Origin: JADGRA01 sp052143535
GTDB taxonomy: Bacteria; Myxococcota; Myxococcia; Myxococcales; Myxococcaceae
DNA: 64,000 nucleotides
Assembly: GCA_052143535.1 (NCBI GenBank)
Contig: JBKQSS010000005.1
Span: 1 to 64,000, forward strand
Direction of reading: 5' to 3'
Below, piece by piece: positions 8,983-17,995 of this stretch. Made by a program: the position numbers and the translations under genes. The notes below the pieces were generated by a model. The model did no database searches, was not told where the DNA came from, and saw only the letters and a program-made list of their open reading frames with translations. Every line of letters starts with the position of its first letter. Positions within the stretch are counted from its first letter, which is position 1.

Positions 8983-10683
8983 ATGAATGCCACGGACGCG
9001 TTTCTTCACGCGCGAAACCTTCTCTTGGAAGAGCGGGAGAACTACGAGGCCGCGGTGGCCCGCTTCGCCTGGCCGCAGCTGACGCATTTCAACTGGGCGC
9101 TGGACTGGTTCGACGTCTACGCCCGAGGCAATGTCCGCACCGCGCTGTGGATTGCGGACGACGAGGGACGCGAGGTGAAGTCCACCTTCGCTGAACTCTC
9201 GGAACGCTCGAGCCGCCTCGCCAACTCCTTGCGCGAGCGCGGCGTGGGGCGCGGCGACCGGATGCTCGTGATGCTGCCCAACGTCCGGCCGATGTGGGAA
9301 GTCGGCCTGGCCGCGATGAAGATTGGCGCAGTGGTGGTCCCCTCTTCGATGCAGTTGACACGCAAGGACATCGAGGAGCGGGTGGTCCGCGGCGAGATTC
9401 GCCACGCCGTGGTGGAAGGCTCGGTCATAGAACGCTTCGCCGGAATTGACGCACTGCGGACGCGGCTGGTCGTCAACGCGCAGAGCCCGGGCTGGACTCC
9501 CTACGACGACGCCCTCTCTGGGCGAGCCGCCTTCAGCCCCGACGGGCCGACGCGGGCCAGCGACCCGCTCCTCTTGTATTTCACCTCTGGTACCACCACC
9601 AAGCCGAAGCTCGTGCTCCACACCCACGCCAGCTACCCGGTGGGCCACCTCTCCACCATGTATTGGATTGGTCTCCGCGAAGGCGACACCCACCAAAACG
9701 TCAGCTCGCCGGGCTGGGCGAAACACGCCTGGAGTAGCTTCTTCGCGCCCTGGAACGCCGGCGCCACCATCTTCGTCTTGGAGCAAGCGCGTTTCTCCGC
9801 GCAGCGCACCGTCCAGTGGCTGGCCAAGGCCCAGGTGAATGCCTTCTGCGCCCCACCCACCGTATGGCGACTGATGATTCTCGAGGAGCTCGGCCAGCGG
9901 CCGGCCGGGCTGCGCGAGCTGGTGAGCGCCGGCGAGCCCCTCAACCCCGAAGTCATCGAGCGCATCCGCCGCAGCTGGGACCTCACCGTCCGCGACGGCT
10001 ACGGGCAAACAGAGACGACGGCCCAGGTGGGAAATTCCCCAGGCCAGCCGGTGCGGCTCGGCTCGATGGGGCGGCCCCTACCGGGCTACCAAGTGGTGAT
10101 GCTCGATGGCCAGGGCCAAGAGGCCAGCGAGGGCGAGGTGGCCCTCCGCCTGTCCCCTCGCCCGCTCGGGTTGATGGTGGGCTACCTGGATGACGCGGAG
10201 CGCACCGCCGCCGTCATGGCGGACGGCTACTACCGCACCGGAGACGAGGCGTCCCAGGACGCTGAGGGCTACATTCACTACGTCGGCCGGGGCGATGACG
10301 TTTTCAAGTCCTCCGACTACCGCATCAGCCCCTTCGAGCTGGAAAGCGCCCTGATTGAGCACCCTGCGGTCGCCGAGGCGGCGGTGGTCCCCAGTCCGGA
10401 CCCGCTGCGCCTGAGTCTCCCCAAGGCCTTCGTCGCACTCAAGCCGGGGGTGAAGGCCGATGCGGAGACGGCGCGAGACATTCTCCTCTTCTGCAAAGAG
10501 CGGCTCGCCCCTTACAAGCGCATTCGCGGAATTGAATTCACGGAACTCCCGAAGACGGTGTCCGGAAAAATCCGCCGCGTGCAACTCCGTGCCCAGGAGA
10601 AGGAGCGGCGCAGCGCCGGCAAGCGCTTGGCCACGGAGTTCTGGCTGGACGACTTCGAGCTCAAGGCCCCCGCCGGGGAATGA
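8983..10683 (+). CDS. AMP-forming acyl-CoA synthetase (acetyl/medium-chain type)
   Basis: 566 residues, usual length. Starts at ATG 8983 after AAAGGGG. Adenylate-forming enzyme: activates a carboxylic acid with ATP to acyl-AMP, then transfers it to CoA. Visible motifs are the P-loop-like YFTSGTTTKPK (about 193-203), the aromatic pocket SSPGWAKHAW, YGQTE, the ADP-binding TGDEA region, the hinge GRGDDVFKSSDYRISP and the terminal catalytic Lys in PKTVSGKIRR. GW(A/G)K and the hinge fit the acetyl-CoA/medium-chain (ACSM) branch rather than long-chain FadD. The substrate cannot be told. It stands alone, with no transporter or thioesterase beside it. Confidence 0.9.
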   Translation: MNATDAFLHARNLLLEERENYEAAVARFAWPQLTHFNWALDWFDVYARGNVRTALWIADDEGREVKSTFAELSERSSRLANSLRERGVGRGDRMLVMLPNVRPMWEVGLAAMKIGAVVVPSSMQLTRKDIEERVVRGEIRHAVVEGSVIERFAGIDALRTRLVVNAQSPGWTPYDDALSGRAAFSPDGPTRASDPLLLYFTSGTTTKPKLVLHTHASYPVGHLSTMYWIGLREGDTHQNVSSPGWAKHAWSSFFAPWNAGATIFVLEQARFSAQRTVQWLAKAQVNAFCAPPTVWRLMILEELGQRPAGLRELVSAGEPLNPEVIERIRRSWDLTVRDGYGQTETTAQVGNSPGQPVRLGSMGRPLPGYQVVMLDGQGQEASEGEVALRLSPRPLGLMVGYLDDAERTAAVMADGYYRTGDEASQDAEGYIHYVGRGDDVFKSSDYRISPFELESALIEHPAVAEAAVVPSPDPLRLSLPKAFVALKPGVKADAETARDILLFCKERLAPYKRIRGIEFTELPKTVSGKIRRVQLRAQEKERRSAGKRLATEFWLDDFELKAPAGE

Positions 10684-10957
10684 CTTCCCGAAACCCTCGC
10701 CCCCCCCCAGGCCGTCGGGACCCTTGTCTTCGCTCGGGTGGGCTCTCCTTCCTGCCCAAGACGGGCCACCCCGGGCCAAAGCCCCCCCCCGGCCCGAGCC
10801 CGGCGCGGAGGCCGCCCAAACGGCAAGCCCCCCCAAGGTGCAGGTTTTTTGACAGGTCGCTGAGCTGGCTCGACCATTCCCTTCCTCAGAGGGGCACAGG
10901 CCCGTGACCCGCTGTAGCGACGGGGTCACGCACGCCCCAGGGAAGGGAAGTCCGCCA

Positions 10958-11167
10958 ATGGCAGATTCGTCGGCTGCAGCCCAGGCCACAGCACCTGACG
11001 TCGTCGAGAACGAGGACACCGTCAGTACCCACGTCCTGGTGACGGAGGAGGACGTCCGCCGTCTCCGCGCGCTCTCTCGGCGCACCCGCATCGCCCAGAG
11101 CGAGTACCTCCGCGAGGCTGTCGACGACTTGCTCCGCAAATACGACGCCGCCCCCAAGGAGGAGTGA
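10958..11167 (+). CDS. Ribbon-helix-helix DNA-binding protein
   Basis: 69 residues from ATG 10958, with AGGGAAG 8 bases upstream; an earlier in-frame start (10904) has no such site. After a polar leader of about 20 residues the chain reads VSTHVLVTEEDVRRLRALSRRTR-IAQSEYLREAVDDLLRKY: one beta strand and two helices of the CopG/Arc/MetJ fold, which binds operators as a dimer. Its stop overlaps the GTG of the next small gene (GTGA), implying coupled translation. It could be an antitoxin-type or autoregulatory repressor, but its partner is not a recognised toxin. Confidence 0.75.
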   Translation: MADSSAAAQATAPDVVENEDTVSTHVLVTEEDVRRLRALSRRTRIAQSEYLREAVDDLLRKYDAAPKEE

Positions 11168-11349
11168 GTCAAATGGGCATGTCCGCGCGGGTCCGGCGAC
11201 AGCTGTCGGCCGCCTCTGAGGAACGCCCGCTCCTCGTCTTTGACTTTCACGGCCGCCCGGTGAGCGCTCGCCCTCGGCCGCCCGTCGTCGAGCACCCGCC
11301 GCAGAGCATTCGCGAAGCCGTTCTGGCCTGGCTCGACGAGCAGATGTAG
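11164..11349 (+). CDS. Small hypothetical protein coupled to RHH regulator
   Basis: 61 residues, starting at GTG 11164, overlapping the stop of the RHH gene by four bases. Composition is Arg/Pro-rich (VSARPRPPVVEHPP) with an amphipathic C-terminal helix (SIREAVLAWLDEQM). No family recognised. The coupled arrangement suggests a functional pair; too short and lacking catalytic motifs to be called a toxin from sequence alone. Confidence 0.5.
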   Translation: MSQMGMSARVRRQLSAASEERPLLVFDFHGRPVSARPRPPVVEHPPQSIREAVLAWLDEQM

Positions 11350-11383
11350 GGCCGCCCCGGGACAGGGCACCAGCGGCCCGGCT

Positions 11384-12421
11384 CTACCCTGCCTGCGGCT
11401 CGGTGTTGGCTGCCGGCGACTCCTCCAGGCGGCCCGCGACGTCGCCAAAGGACAGGTGGTCGAGCGAGAGGAAGAGAAGCCCAAACGCAATTTGCTGCCC
11501 CGTCTGGCAGAGCCACAGAACGTTGGCGTAGGCGAGGCCGGCGCCGCGGACCAACTCCGCGGGCAAGAAGAGCGCGAGTCCGACCCGGATGGCTGCCTGG
11601 AAGATGCCCATCATCCCCGGCGCTGCCGGAATCATCACCCCCACCACCAGCGCGCACATCAGCACGTAACCCTGGAAGAGGCTTAAGGGGAGGTCGAATG
11701 CCCTGGTGGCCACCAGCCACATGCCGAAGCCGTTGATGGCCCAGTAGGCCACCGTCCAGCCAAAGAAGGCCACCAGCTGCATCGGCCCAGACAGCTGCTT
11801 GAGCGCCCCCACGAAGGACTCGACCACTCCGGCCACTTTCTCGGCGAGCCCGGGACTGGCCCATCCCACCACCTGGCGCACCAGGGCCACCGCGCGCTCC
11901 CGGTGCCAGGCTGCAAAGAGCAGGAAGACGAGTCCTCCGAAAAAAACGGAGAACATGATGTTGGCGCCAATGCGCACGTAGCGCACGTCCGGCGCGCCCG
12001 GGGGGACGAAGAAGAGAAGCGCACGCAGCAGCAAGGCGACGAAGACGCCGTCGGCGATGCGCTCCAACACCACCGTCGTCATCGCGGCGCTGCGCCGGAT
12101 GGGAGTCCTTTGGGCGATGAGAAAAGGACGGGCGAACTCTCCCAACCGCAAGGGAAGCACCAGCAGCATCATAAAGCCAATGGCGCTCGCGTCGTTGAGT
12201 GGACGAAACGGGACGCGGGCCAGGCCGGAGAGCAAGCACCCCCAGCGAAGGGTGCGGAAGAGGTGGATGAGCGTCAGGACGAGCAGGTACGGCAACAGCC
12301 ACCAGTAGTGGGCGGCCTTGAGGCTGGCCCATTGCTCCGACCAATGCGTGTCGCGAAACGCCCAGGCGGTGAAGGCCAGCGTGACAGCCAGGCTCGCGGC
12401 GAGCTTGAGTCCCCGCTTCAT
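11384..12421 (-). CDS. Polytopic membrane protein of the LPG synthase TM / UPF0104 (flippase-like) family
   Basis: 345 residues from ATG 12421, which overlaps the stop of the upstream phosphatase gene (ATGA). About eight hydrophobic helices. Family marks include LIHLFRTLRWGCLL, the motif LPLRLGEFARPFLIA and a late PAAPGMMGIFQA segment. Relatives are the membrane half of lysylphosphatidylglycerol synthase and the dolichol/lipid flippase-like proteins near polysaccharide genes. Coupling to a CpsB-type phosphatase suggests a role in envelope polysaccharide or lipid-carrier handling; the actual substrate is unknown. Confidence 0.8.
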   Translation of the reverse strand: MKRGLKLAASLAVTLAFTAWAFRDTHWSEQWASLKAAHYWWLLPYLLVLTLIHLFRTLRWGCLLSGLARVPFRPLNDASAIGFMMLLVLPLRLGEFARPFLIAQRTPIRRSAAMTTVVLERIADGVFVALLLRALLFFVPPGAPDVRYVRIGANIMFSVFFGGLVFLLFAAWHRERAVALVRQVVGWASPGLAEKVAGVVESFVGALKQLSGPMQLVAFFGWTVAYWAINGFGMWLVATRAFDLPLSLFQGYVLMCALVVGVMIPAAPGMMGIFQAAIRVGLALFLPAELVRGAGLAYANVLWLCQTGQQIAFGLLFLSLDHLSFGDVAGRLEESPAANTEPQAG

Positions 12422-13140
12422 GGCAAGTCCTCGCCGCGCAGCATTCGCTCCGGGTTCTCCTGCAAGAGCGCCTGCAGTGTCTGGACGCCCGAGCGGGCCT
12501 TCAGCTCCGCCAACGCCTTGGCCACCCACAGCCGGGCGTCCACCGGACCGTGAAGGTCCGTGGCGGCGACGGCATACAGCCCCTCGTCGAGGAAGGCGCG
12601 CGCGAGCTTTCGCGCCGCGGGGCCGTAGCGGTTCACCAGAGCCCCAAGGTCCAACTGGAGCCGGCCGCCGAGGCGCACCACCTCAGCCGCTCTCCCCGCT
12701 CGCTCGAACTCCTGGCAGCGCTCGGGGTGCGCAAACAACGGCGTGACGCCCCGGCGTACCATCCGGAAGACGAGGTCCGGCAGTGCTGGCACCGGGGCGC
12801 GGTAGGGAGCCTCGACCAGGACGTAGCGGCCGCCGTTGATGGGCCGGGTGGCCGGCGTGCCCAGCCCCTCGAGAAAGCCGTCGAGGATGAGGGCATGCTC
12901 GGCGTTGGAGTAGAGGCGCAGCGGAACTGCCGCCGCAGCCAGGGCCTGCTCCAGCACCTGCCGCCGCTCGGCGCACACCTTGGCGGTAGCGAACTCGGGT
13001 CGAGCATGTGGGCTGGGTGCGACCGCGACGAAGCCCAAGTCCACCAAGGCGCGCGCCATTTCCAGCGCGTCCTCAGCCGTTCGGGCGCCGTCGTCCACGC
13101 CCGGGAGCAGGTGGCAGTGCAAGTCGACATAGCCAGCCAT
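12418..13140 (-). CDS. CpsB/CapC-family PHP tyrosine-protein phosphatase
   Basis: 240 residues. PHP-fold metal site visible: DLHCHLLPGVDDGA at the start, SPHARPEF, FAHPERCQE and the late ATDLHG, all with the expected His and Asp ligands. In Gram-positive and some Gram-negative bacteria this family dephosphorylates the tyrosine kinase controlling capsule/exopolysaccharide polymerisation. No BY-kinase is visible in this window. Translationally coupled to the flippase-like membrane protein downstream. Confidence 0.85.
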   Translation of the reverse strand: MAGYVDLHCHLLPGVDDGARTAEDALEMARALVDLGFVAVAPSPHARPEFATAKVCAERRQVLEQALAAAAVPLRLYSNAEHALILDGFLEGLGTPATRPINGGRYVLVEAPYRAPVPALPDLVFRMVRRGVTPLFAHPERCQEFERAGRAAEVVRLGGRLQLDLGALVNRYGPAARKLARAFLDEGLYAVAATDLHGPVDARLWVAKALAELKARSGVQTLQALLQENPERMLRGEDLP

Positions 13141-13146
13141 GGAGCC

Positions 13147-13347
13147 TTAGCGCCCGTCCTCGTCCTTATTGGGGGCGGGGCGCTGCTGCTCCGGCTCGGC
13201 ATCCAAAGGACGGTCAGGCACCCGGTACTCTTCGCCCAGCCAGCGGCCAAGGTCCACCTGCCGGCAGCGAGGTGAGCAGAAGGGGGCGCTCCGGTTGGCC
13301 GGGCGCGGGCCGGCAGGCTTTCCACAGCTGGGGCAAACGGCGGCCAT
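13147..13347 (-). CDS. yacG: DNA gyrase inhibitor YacG (zinc protein)
   Basis: 66 residues from ATG 13347 (MAAVCPSCGKPAG); the longer frame to 13392 adds only a basic leader. Four Cys form the Zn ribbon: CPSCGK and FCSPRC, followed by the family signature VDLGRWLGEEYRVPD. YacG binds GyrB and inhibits gyrase in E. coli. Six bases separate its stop from the start of the PHP phosphatase gene, so they are likely co-transcribed. Confidence 0.85.
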   Translation of the reverse strand: MAAVCPSCGKPAGPRPANRSAPFCSPRCRQVDLGRWLGEEYRVPDRPLDAEPEQQRPAPNKDEDGR

Positions 13348-13430
13348 GCGTCGGCCCCTCCATAACCAAAGTCGCCAACCGGACGCCAGCACTACCCCGG
13401 GCGTTGGTGCTAAACCCGAATTTGCCCCTC

Positions 13431-14429
13431 ATGCAGGCCCTCCGCATTCTCCGCCCCGGAAGTCCCGAGGGGCTCGAGCTGGCCGACGCGCCGGAGCCAC
13501 TCCCCGGCCCGACGGACCTCCTCGTCCAAGTGCATGCCACCGCCCTCAACCGCGCCGACCTCCTCCAGGTGCTGGGCCGCTACCCTCCCCCGCCGGACGT
13601 CCCACACGACATTCCCGGCATGGAGTACGCCGGCACCGTCCTCGCCGCCGGCCACCGGACGCTACGCTTCAAGCCCGGAGACCGCGTCATGGGCCTGGTC
13701 GGGGGGGGAGCCTTTGCCGAGCGCCTGGTGACACAAGAGCGGGAGGCGCTCCCCATTCCGGAAGTGCTTTCTTTCGAGCGCGCGGCGGCAGTGCCCGAGG
13801 CCTTCCTCACCGCCTTCGATGCGCTCGTCCTTCAGGGCGGACTCGGGCCGCACACCCGCGTCCTCGTCCACGCCGCGGCCAGCGGCGTGGGGACGGCGGC
13901 CCTGCAGCTCATCCACACCTTCCGGGGCACCGCCATCGGCACCGCCCGCAGCGCCGCGAAACTCGAGCGCTGCCGACAGGTGGCCCCGTTTCAGCCCCTC
14001 GTCGTCGACGCAGTCCCGCCCCGCTTTGCCGACCGGGTGCTGGCGCTCACCAAGGGCCAGGGCGTGGACCTCGTCCTCGACTTGGTGGGAGGCCGCTACC
14101 TGGCTGAATCCCTGGCCTGCCTTGCCCCCAAGGGCCGGGTGTTGGAGGTGGGGACGCTGGATGGCACCAAGGCGGAGCTCGATTTGCGACAACTCATGGG
14201 CCGCCGGGCCCAGGTGGTGGGCACCCTTCTCCGCAGCCGCCCTCTGGAGGAGAAAATTGCTCTGGCCCGCAGCTTCGAGGCGCGGGTGCTTCCGGACTTG
14301 GCAAGCGCAGCGGTCGAACCGGTGGTGGACGAGGTCTTCAACGTCCGCCGCATTCACGCTGCCCTGGAACGGATGGCCCAAAATGCCTCGGTGGGCAAGC
14401 TGGTGCTGGTATGGGAGGAGGGCGCCTGA
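13431..14429 (+). CDS. NAD(P)H:quinone oxidoreductase, PIG3-like zinc-independent MDR
   Basis: 332 residues from ATG 13431 (MQALRILRPG). Medium-chain dehydrogenase fold: N-terminal GroES-like part with HATALNRADLLQ and PGMEYAG, then a Rossmann domain with HAAASGVGTAALQL as the nucleotide loop and LDLVGGRYL. No zinc-ligand set, as in quinone reductase/PIG3 relatives that reduce quinones with NADPH. Divergent from yacG; overlaps the HtrA gene by 19 bases at its 3' end. Confidence 0.85.
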   Translation: MQALRILRPGSPEGLELADAPEPLPGPTDLLVQVHATALNRADLLQVLGRYPPPPDVPHDIPGMEYAGTVLAAGHRTLRFKPGDRVMGLVGGGAFAERLVTQEREALPIPEVLSFERAAAVPEAFLTAFDALVLQGGLGPHTRVLVHAAASGVGTAALQLIHTFRGTAIGTARSAAKLERCRQVAPFQPLVVDAVPPRFADRVLALTKGQGVDLVLDLVGGRYLAESLACLAPKGRVLEVGTLDGTKAELDLRQLMGRRAQVVGTLLRSRPLEEKIALARSFEARVLPDLASAAVEPVVDEVFNVRRIHAALERMAQNASVGKLVLVWEEGA

Positions 14430-15751
14430 GACCCAAGGGGCGGTTTTCGACGGGCGCGGGGCTTCGGGGCCTTTGCGCTTGGGCGGCCCTGGCTCTGGCC
14501 ACCCCCGCAGCCGCTGACGTCAGCAAGCGCCGAAGCGCAGTGGTGGAGGTGGTGCAGAAAGCGAGCCCGGCGGTCGTCTTTATCGGCACCGAGCAGCGCC
14601 TTCGCCCCTCGACGCCGCAGGAGCTCCTCACCGGGCAGGCCCCCTCCCATGGCCGAAACGTGCAGTCGCTCGGGAGCGGCGTGCTGATTGACCCCTCCGG
14701 GCTCATCGTCACCAATGACCACGTCATCCGGGGCGCTTCAGCCATCCACGTCGGGCTCGCCGATGGACGTCAGCTCGACGCGGAGGTGGTAGGCAGTGAC
14801 GCCGCCAATGACTTGGCGGTGCTTCGCATCCAGGCCAAGGGGCCCTTCCCTGCCGCTCGGCTCGGGACGTCTGCGGATTTGATGATTGGCGAGACGGTGG
14901 TGGCCATCGGCTCCCCGTTGGGGCTACAGAAGACAGTCACCGTGGGCGTGCTCTCGGCCATCGGCCGCAGCTTCAAGGCGGACAACGAGCAAGTCTTCGA
15001 CGACTTTCTTCAGACGGATGCTGCCATCAACCCGGGCAACAGCGGCGGGCCACTCCTCAACCTCGACGGCGACGTCATCGGCATCAACTCGGCCATTCTG
15101 GCCAGCGCCCAGGGCATCGGCTTTGCCATTCCAGTGGACAAAGTGCGGCGCATCGTCACCGAGTTGAAGAGCTTCGGGAAAGTCCGCCCCGCCTGGGTGG
15201 GCCTCGACGCCGTCCCCCTCACGCCCAGCGCCTCCCGGAAGGCCGGGTGGGAGCGCACCCACGGGGTGCTGGTGGAGCGCGTCCAGGCCGGTAGCCCCGG
15301 GGCGACTGCCGGGGTGCACCCGGGAGACGTCGCCACCGAGATAGCGGGGTCCCCGGTGGCCGACGTCGAGGACTTCAACGCGCGGCTGCACGGCTACCCG
15401 GCGCGGACCACCTTCCTGCTCACCCTGTTTCGCGCCGGCCATGAGCTCACCCTCAGTGTCACACCGGAGAAGTTCCCGGCCGCAGCGGTGGATGCGCTGG
15501 CCTGGGAGCGACTGGGGGTGAAAGTTTCCACGGGGAAGGGGGGCTTGGTGGTGGTGGGGGTGCGTCGGGGCAGCCAAGCCGCACAGTTCGGCCTCGAGCC
15601 GGGGGACCTCATTACCCGCTTGGACAACCAGCCGGTCGACACCCTCGACGCATTCCGCGACGGGCTCATGTCCAGCCGGGGCCGGGGCGTGGGCGTCCTG
15701 CTGTCGGTCCGCCGGGGGCCTTTTCCCTACTCCCTGGGCTTCCGTTTTTGA
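14411..15751 (+). CDS. HtrA/DegP-type periplasmic serine protease with two PDZ domains
   Basis: 446 residues. An exported N-terminus (CAWAALALATPAAA, about 22-37) is followed by a trypsin-like domain with the full triad: His in TNDHVI, Asp in DAANDLAVL, Ser in NPGNSGGPL. PDZ1 covers about 255-345 (VHPGDVATEIAGSPV) and PDZ2 about 365-445 (LEPGDLITRLDNQPV). Envelope quality-control protease/chaperone, with the two-PDZ layout of DegP/DegQ. The start overlaps the previous gene by 19 bases, so co-expression is likely; the exact initiator is not certain. Confidence 0.9.
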   Translation: MGGGRLRPKGRFSTGAGLRGLCAWAALALATPAAADVSKRRSAVVEVVQKASPAVVFIGTEQRLRPSTPQELLTGQAPSHGRNVQSLGSGVLIDPSGLIVTNDHVIRGASAIHVGLADGRQLDAEVVGSDAANDLAVLRIQAKGPFPAARLGTSADLMIGETVVAIGSPLGLQKTVTVGVLSAIGRSFKADNEQVFDDFLQTDAAINPGNSGGPLLNLDGDVIGINSAILASAQGIGFAIPVDKVRRIVTELKSFGKVRPAWVGLDAVPLTPSASRKAGWERTHGVLVERVQAGSPGATAGVHPGDVATEIAGSPVADVEDFNARLHGYPARTTFLLTLFRAGHELTLSVTPEKFPAAAVDALAWERLGVKVSTGKGGLVVVGVRRGSQAAQFGLEPGDLITRLDNQPVDTLDAFRDGLMSSRGRGVGVLLSVRRGPFPYSLGFRF

Positions 15752-15803
15752 GACGGGCGCGCAGACCGCAGTAGCATCCGCTCCGGCGGACCACCGACAA
15801 CCC

Positions 15804-17552
15804 ATGCCCCAGCCCACGTACAGGCCTGTCGGGCCACTTCTGGCTGGCACCCGTTCCACGGCCGTGCTGGGCATTGAGGACGCAGCCGACGGCCCGGGCC
15901 GCGCGGTGGTGCTGGTCTGGGCCCCGGCGGACCTCGGCCGAGATGAGGAGCGAGCCGCCCAGCTGAAGCGGGATACCCGCCGGGCCTCGGAGCTGACGCA
16001 TCCCCACATCGTCACCGTCTTCGGGCTAGCCAACCTTCCCGAAGGCCTGGCCCGGGTGGTGGAATTCGTCGACGGCGAGTCGCTGCGCCAGGTGTTGGAC
16101 CTGGTCGCGCCTTTGCCACCCCGCATCGCCGCGCGCATCACCGCCGACGTCGCCCTCGGGGCCCACTACGCGCACCTCGCCGGCAATGACGACGGCTCGC
16201 CCATGGTGCACGGAGACTTGAGGCCGGAAACGGTGATGGTCACCTACGCCGGCAAGGCCAAGGCCTCCGGCTACGGCGCCCTGGCCGTCGCGCCGCGCGA
16301 GGCGTCTGGCCTGCGGGTGGTGAACCGCCGGCGCTATGCGGCGCCCGAGCAAATTATTGGCGGCCGTACCGCCAGCACACCGCAGACGGACGTCTTTCTC
16401 CTGGGCTTGCTCCTCTATGAGATGGTGAGCGGCAAGAAGCCCTGGGAGGGGGCTCCGGAACTCGACCATGCGGTGGTCGCCGCCCCGCTGCCGCTCGAGC
16501 CGGAGGACCACATTCCTCCGGAGTTGGTGCCGGTGCTGGAGCGCGCCACCCGAAAACGCGCCGCCGACCGCTACCCCACGGCGTTGGCCTTCCGGGACGC
16601 CGTGGACCAGGCCCTGACACTGGCCCCCCACGGCGATGTGGCTGCCTTCATGGAGCGGCACTTCCCCAAGGAGAATTCTCCGCGGGCGGCACGCGTCCAG
16701 GTGCTCGACGAGGCCCGCGCCGCTCAGGCGCGCCGCCAAGCAGAAGCCAAGGCCCGGGAGCCGAAGCGGGCGCCGGCCCGGGCAGCGGTGGAACTCATCG
16801 AGCCCGAGTCCAGGACGGACTGGCGCAGCCGATTGCCGCTGCTGTTGGGGGCGGTGGTGGCGGTGGGCCTGGTGGGTACCATTTGGTTCGCCAGCCGGAA
16901 CGCCCCCACCCGGCCGATGATTGTGTCGCCCCCCGGGACCCCCACCGTGGCCGCCGCCAGCCCGGAGCCCCCATCCGTCGCCGCTCCGCAGCCGCTTGCC
17001 TCGCGGGACCCGGCGCGGACGGAGACACGGACGGACGCCTCCCCGGCCGCCGCCGGAAAAGCAGGCCCAACACCGCTCGGCCCCTCCCCCTCCGACGGCC
17101 GCCTCTCACCAGTGCCGCTCCCCGGCCGCATTCCGTCGACGTTGCTCGAGCTCACTGTAGAGCCAGCGGTGGAGGTGGTCCTGGACGGCGTCAAAGTGGG
17201 CAAGTCCCCAGTCACCGTGCCCGCGGCGCCCGGCCGGCGGGTGGTAGAGCTTGTCGATAAGGCGCGCGGCATCGACTTGAAGCGCGCCGTGCTGGTGGGA
17301 AAGGAGGGCGTCACGCGGCAGAGCTTCACCATCGGCAAGGGAATGCTCAGCGTCCGCATGCCCGACGGTGCGTCACTCGCCCTGGATGGGCACGTGTTGG
17401 GCCTAAAGCCGGCGGCAGAAATTCCCGTTTATGAGGGCACCCACCACCTCAAGGTGACGCTCGGCGACGCGGTGTGGCAGGAGTCCTTCGCCATCCGCCC
17501 CGAGCAGACGCTCAAATACGACGTCGCACTCAAGCCGAGCGGCGAGAACTAA
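15804..17552 (+). CDS. Membrane pseudokinase with PEGA-like domain
   Basis: 582 residues. The N-terminal 270 align with Hanks kinases in order (HPHIVTVFG, VVEFVDGESL, AAPEQIIGG, DVFLLGLLLYEMVSG), but the catalytic parts are lost: the Gly loop is AGTRSTAV, the beta-3 Lys region reads VVLVWAP with no Lys, the loop is HGDLRPETVMV (Lys to Arg, Asn to Thr), and DFG is replaced by SGYG. A membrane helix lies at about 345-365 (LPLLLGAVVAVGLVGTIW), then a Pro/Ala-rich linker and a PEGA-like beta domain (VEPAVEVVLDGVKVGKSP). Probably a non-catalytic receptor or scaffold. Its 3' end overlaps the convergent DoxX gene by 23 bases. Confidence 0.85.
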   Translation: MPQPTYRPVGPLLAGTRSTAVLGIEDAADGPGRAVVLVWAPADLGRDEERAAQLKRDTRRASELTHPHIVTVFGLANLPEGLARVVEFVDGESLRQVLDLVAPLPPRIAARITADVALGAHYAHLAGNDDGSPMVHGDLRPETVMVTYAGKAKASGYGALAVAPREASGLRVVNRRRYAAPEQIIGGRTASTPQTDVFLLGLLLYEMVSGKKPWEGAPELDHAVVAAPLPLEPEDHIPPELVPVLERATRKRAADRYPTALAFRDAVDQALTLAPHGDVAAFMERHFPKENSPRAARVQVLDEARAAQARRQAEAKAREPKRAPARAAVELIEPESRTDWRSRLPLLLGAVVAVGLVGTIWFASRNAPTRPMIVSPPGTPTVAAASPEPPSVAAPQPLASRDPARTETRTDASPAAAGKAGPTPLGPSPSDGRLSPVPLPGRIPSTLLELTVEPAVEVVLDGVKVGKSPVTVPAAPGRRVVELVDKARGIDLKRAVLVGKEGVTRQSFTIGKGMLSVRMPDGASLALDGHVLGLKPAAEIPVYEGTHHLKVTLGDAVWQESFAIRPEQTLKYDVALKPSGEN

Positions 17553-17979
17553 CCACAGCCCTCGCCACAGCTTTGGCCTCCGGCGCTGCCACCGCCTCCA
17601 ACTCGAAGGTCACTCTTCGTGGAGCCGGAGCTTCCGCCACCGCCACGTGCGGGCGGGGCGACCTCTCCGCCTCGTTGACGCGGGTGAGCCTTGCCAGCGC
17701 AAAGGCCCCGGCCGCGAGCAGGATGTCGCAGACGCCGAGCTCAGGGCTTCCGGCGGTGGCGGACACCACGGCGAGGAGGAGCCACCAACCACCAAGGAAA
17801 GTCGCGGCCAGCGCCGTCAGCGGGGTGAAGACGAGAATCCCGGCGACGAATTCCAGAAGCCCGCTGCCGCGCGTCAGCGCTGCCGCCATGCCGAAGCGCT
17901 CGAGCCCGAAGCCAATAGCGCCGACGCCAAAGGCTGCGCGCAAGGCCCACAGGGAAGTTCCGAGCCGTCCGTCGAGCAT
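17530..17979 (-). CDS. DoxX-like membrane protein
   Basis: 149 residues. Four hydrophobic segments in the first 110 residues, then a charged C-terminal tail. The opening MLDGRLGTSLWALRAAFG is clearly paralogous to the gene upstream (MLDSRLNSSWWALRLTYG), 16 bases away. The family (DoxX/DoxD, SURF4-like) are small four-helix membrane proteins of mostly unknown function. This copy has diverged most in the loop between the first and second helix. Confidence 0.7.
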   Translation of the reverse strand: MLDGRLGTSLWALRAAFGVGAIGFGLERFGMAAALTRGSGLLEFVAGILVFTPLTALAATFLGGWWLLLAVVSATAGSPELGVCDILLAAGAFALARLTRVNEAERSPRPHVAVAEAPAPRRVTFELEAVAAPEAKAVARAVVSSRRSA

Positions 17980-17995
17980 TCCGAAAGAGGGGTGG

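Noticed and set aside
10684..10900. Two runs of nine C and a C/G-rich stretch after the acyl-CoA ligase gene, considered as a structured element
   Set aside because: No stable inverted repeat or T tract could be drawn; more likely compositional.
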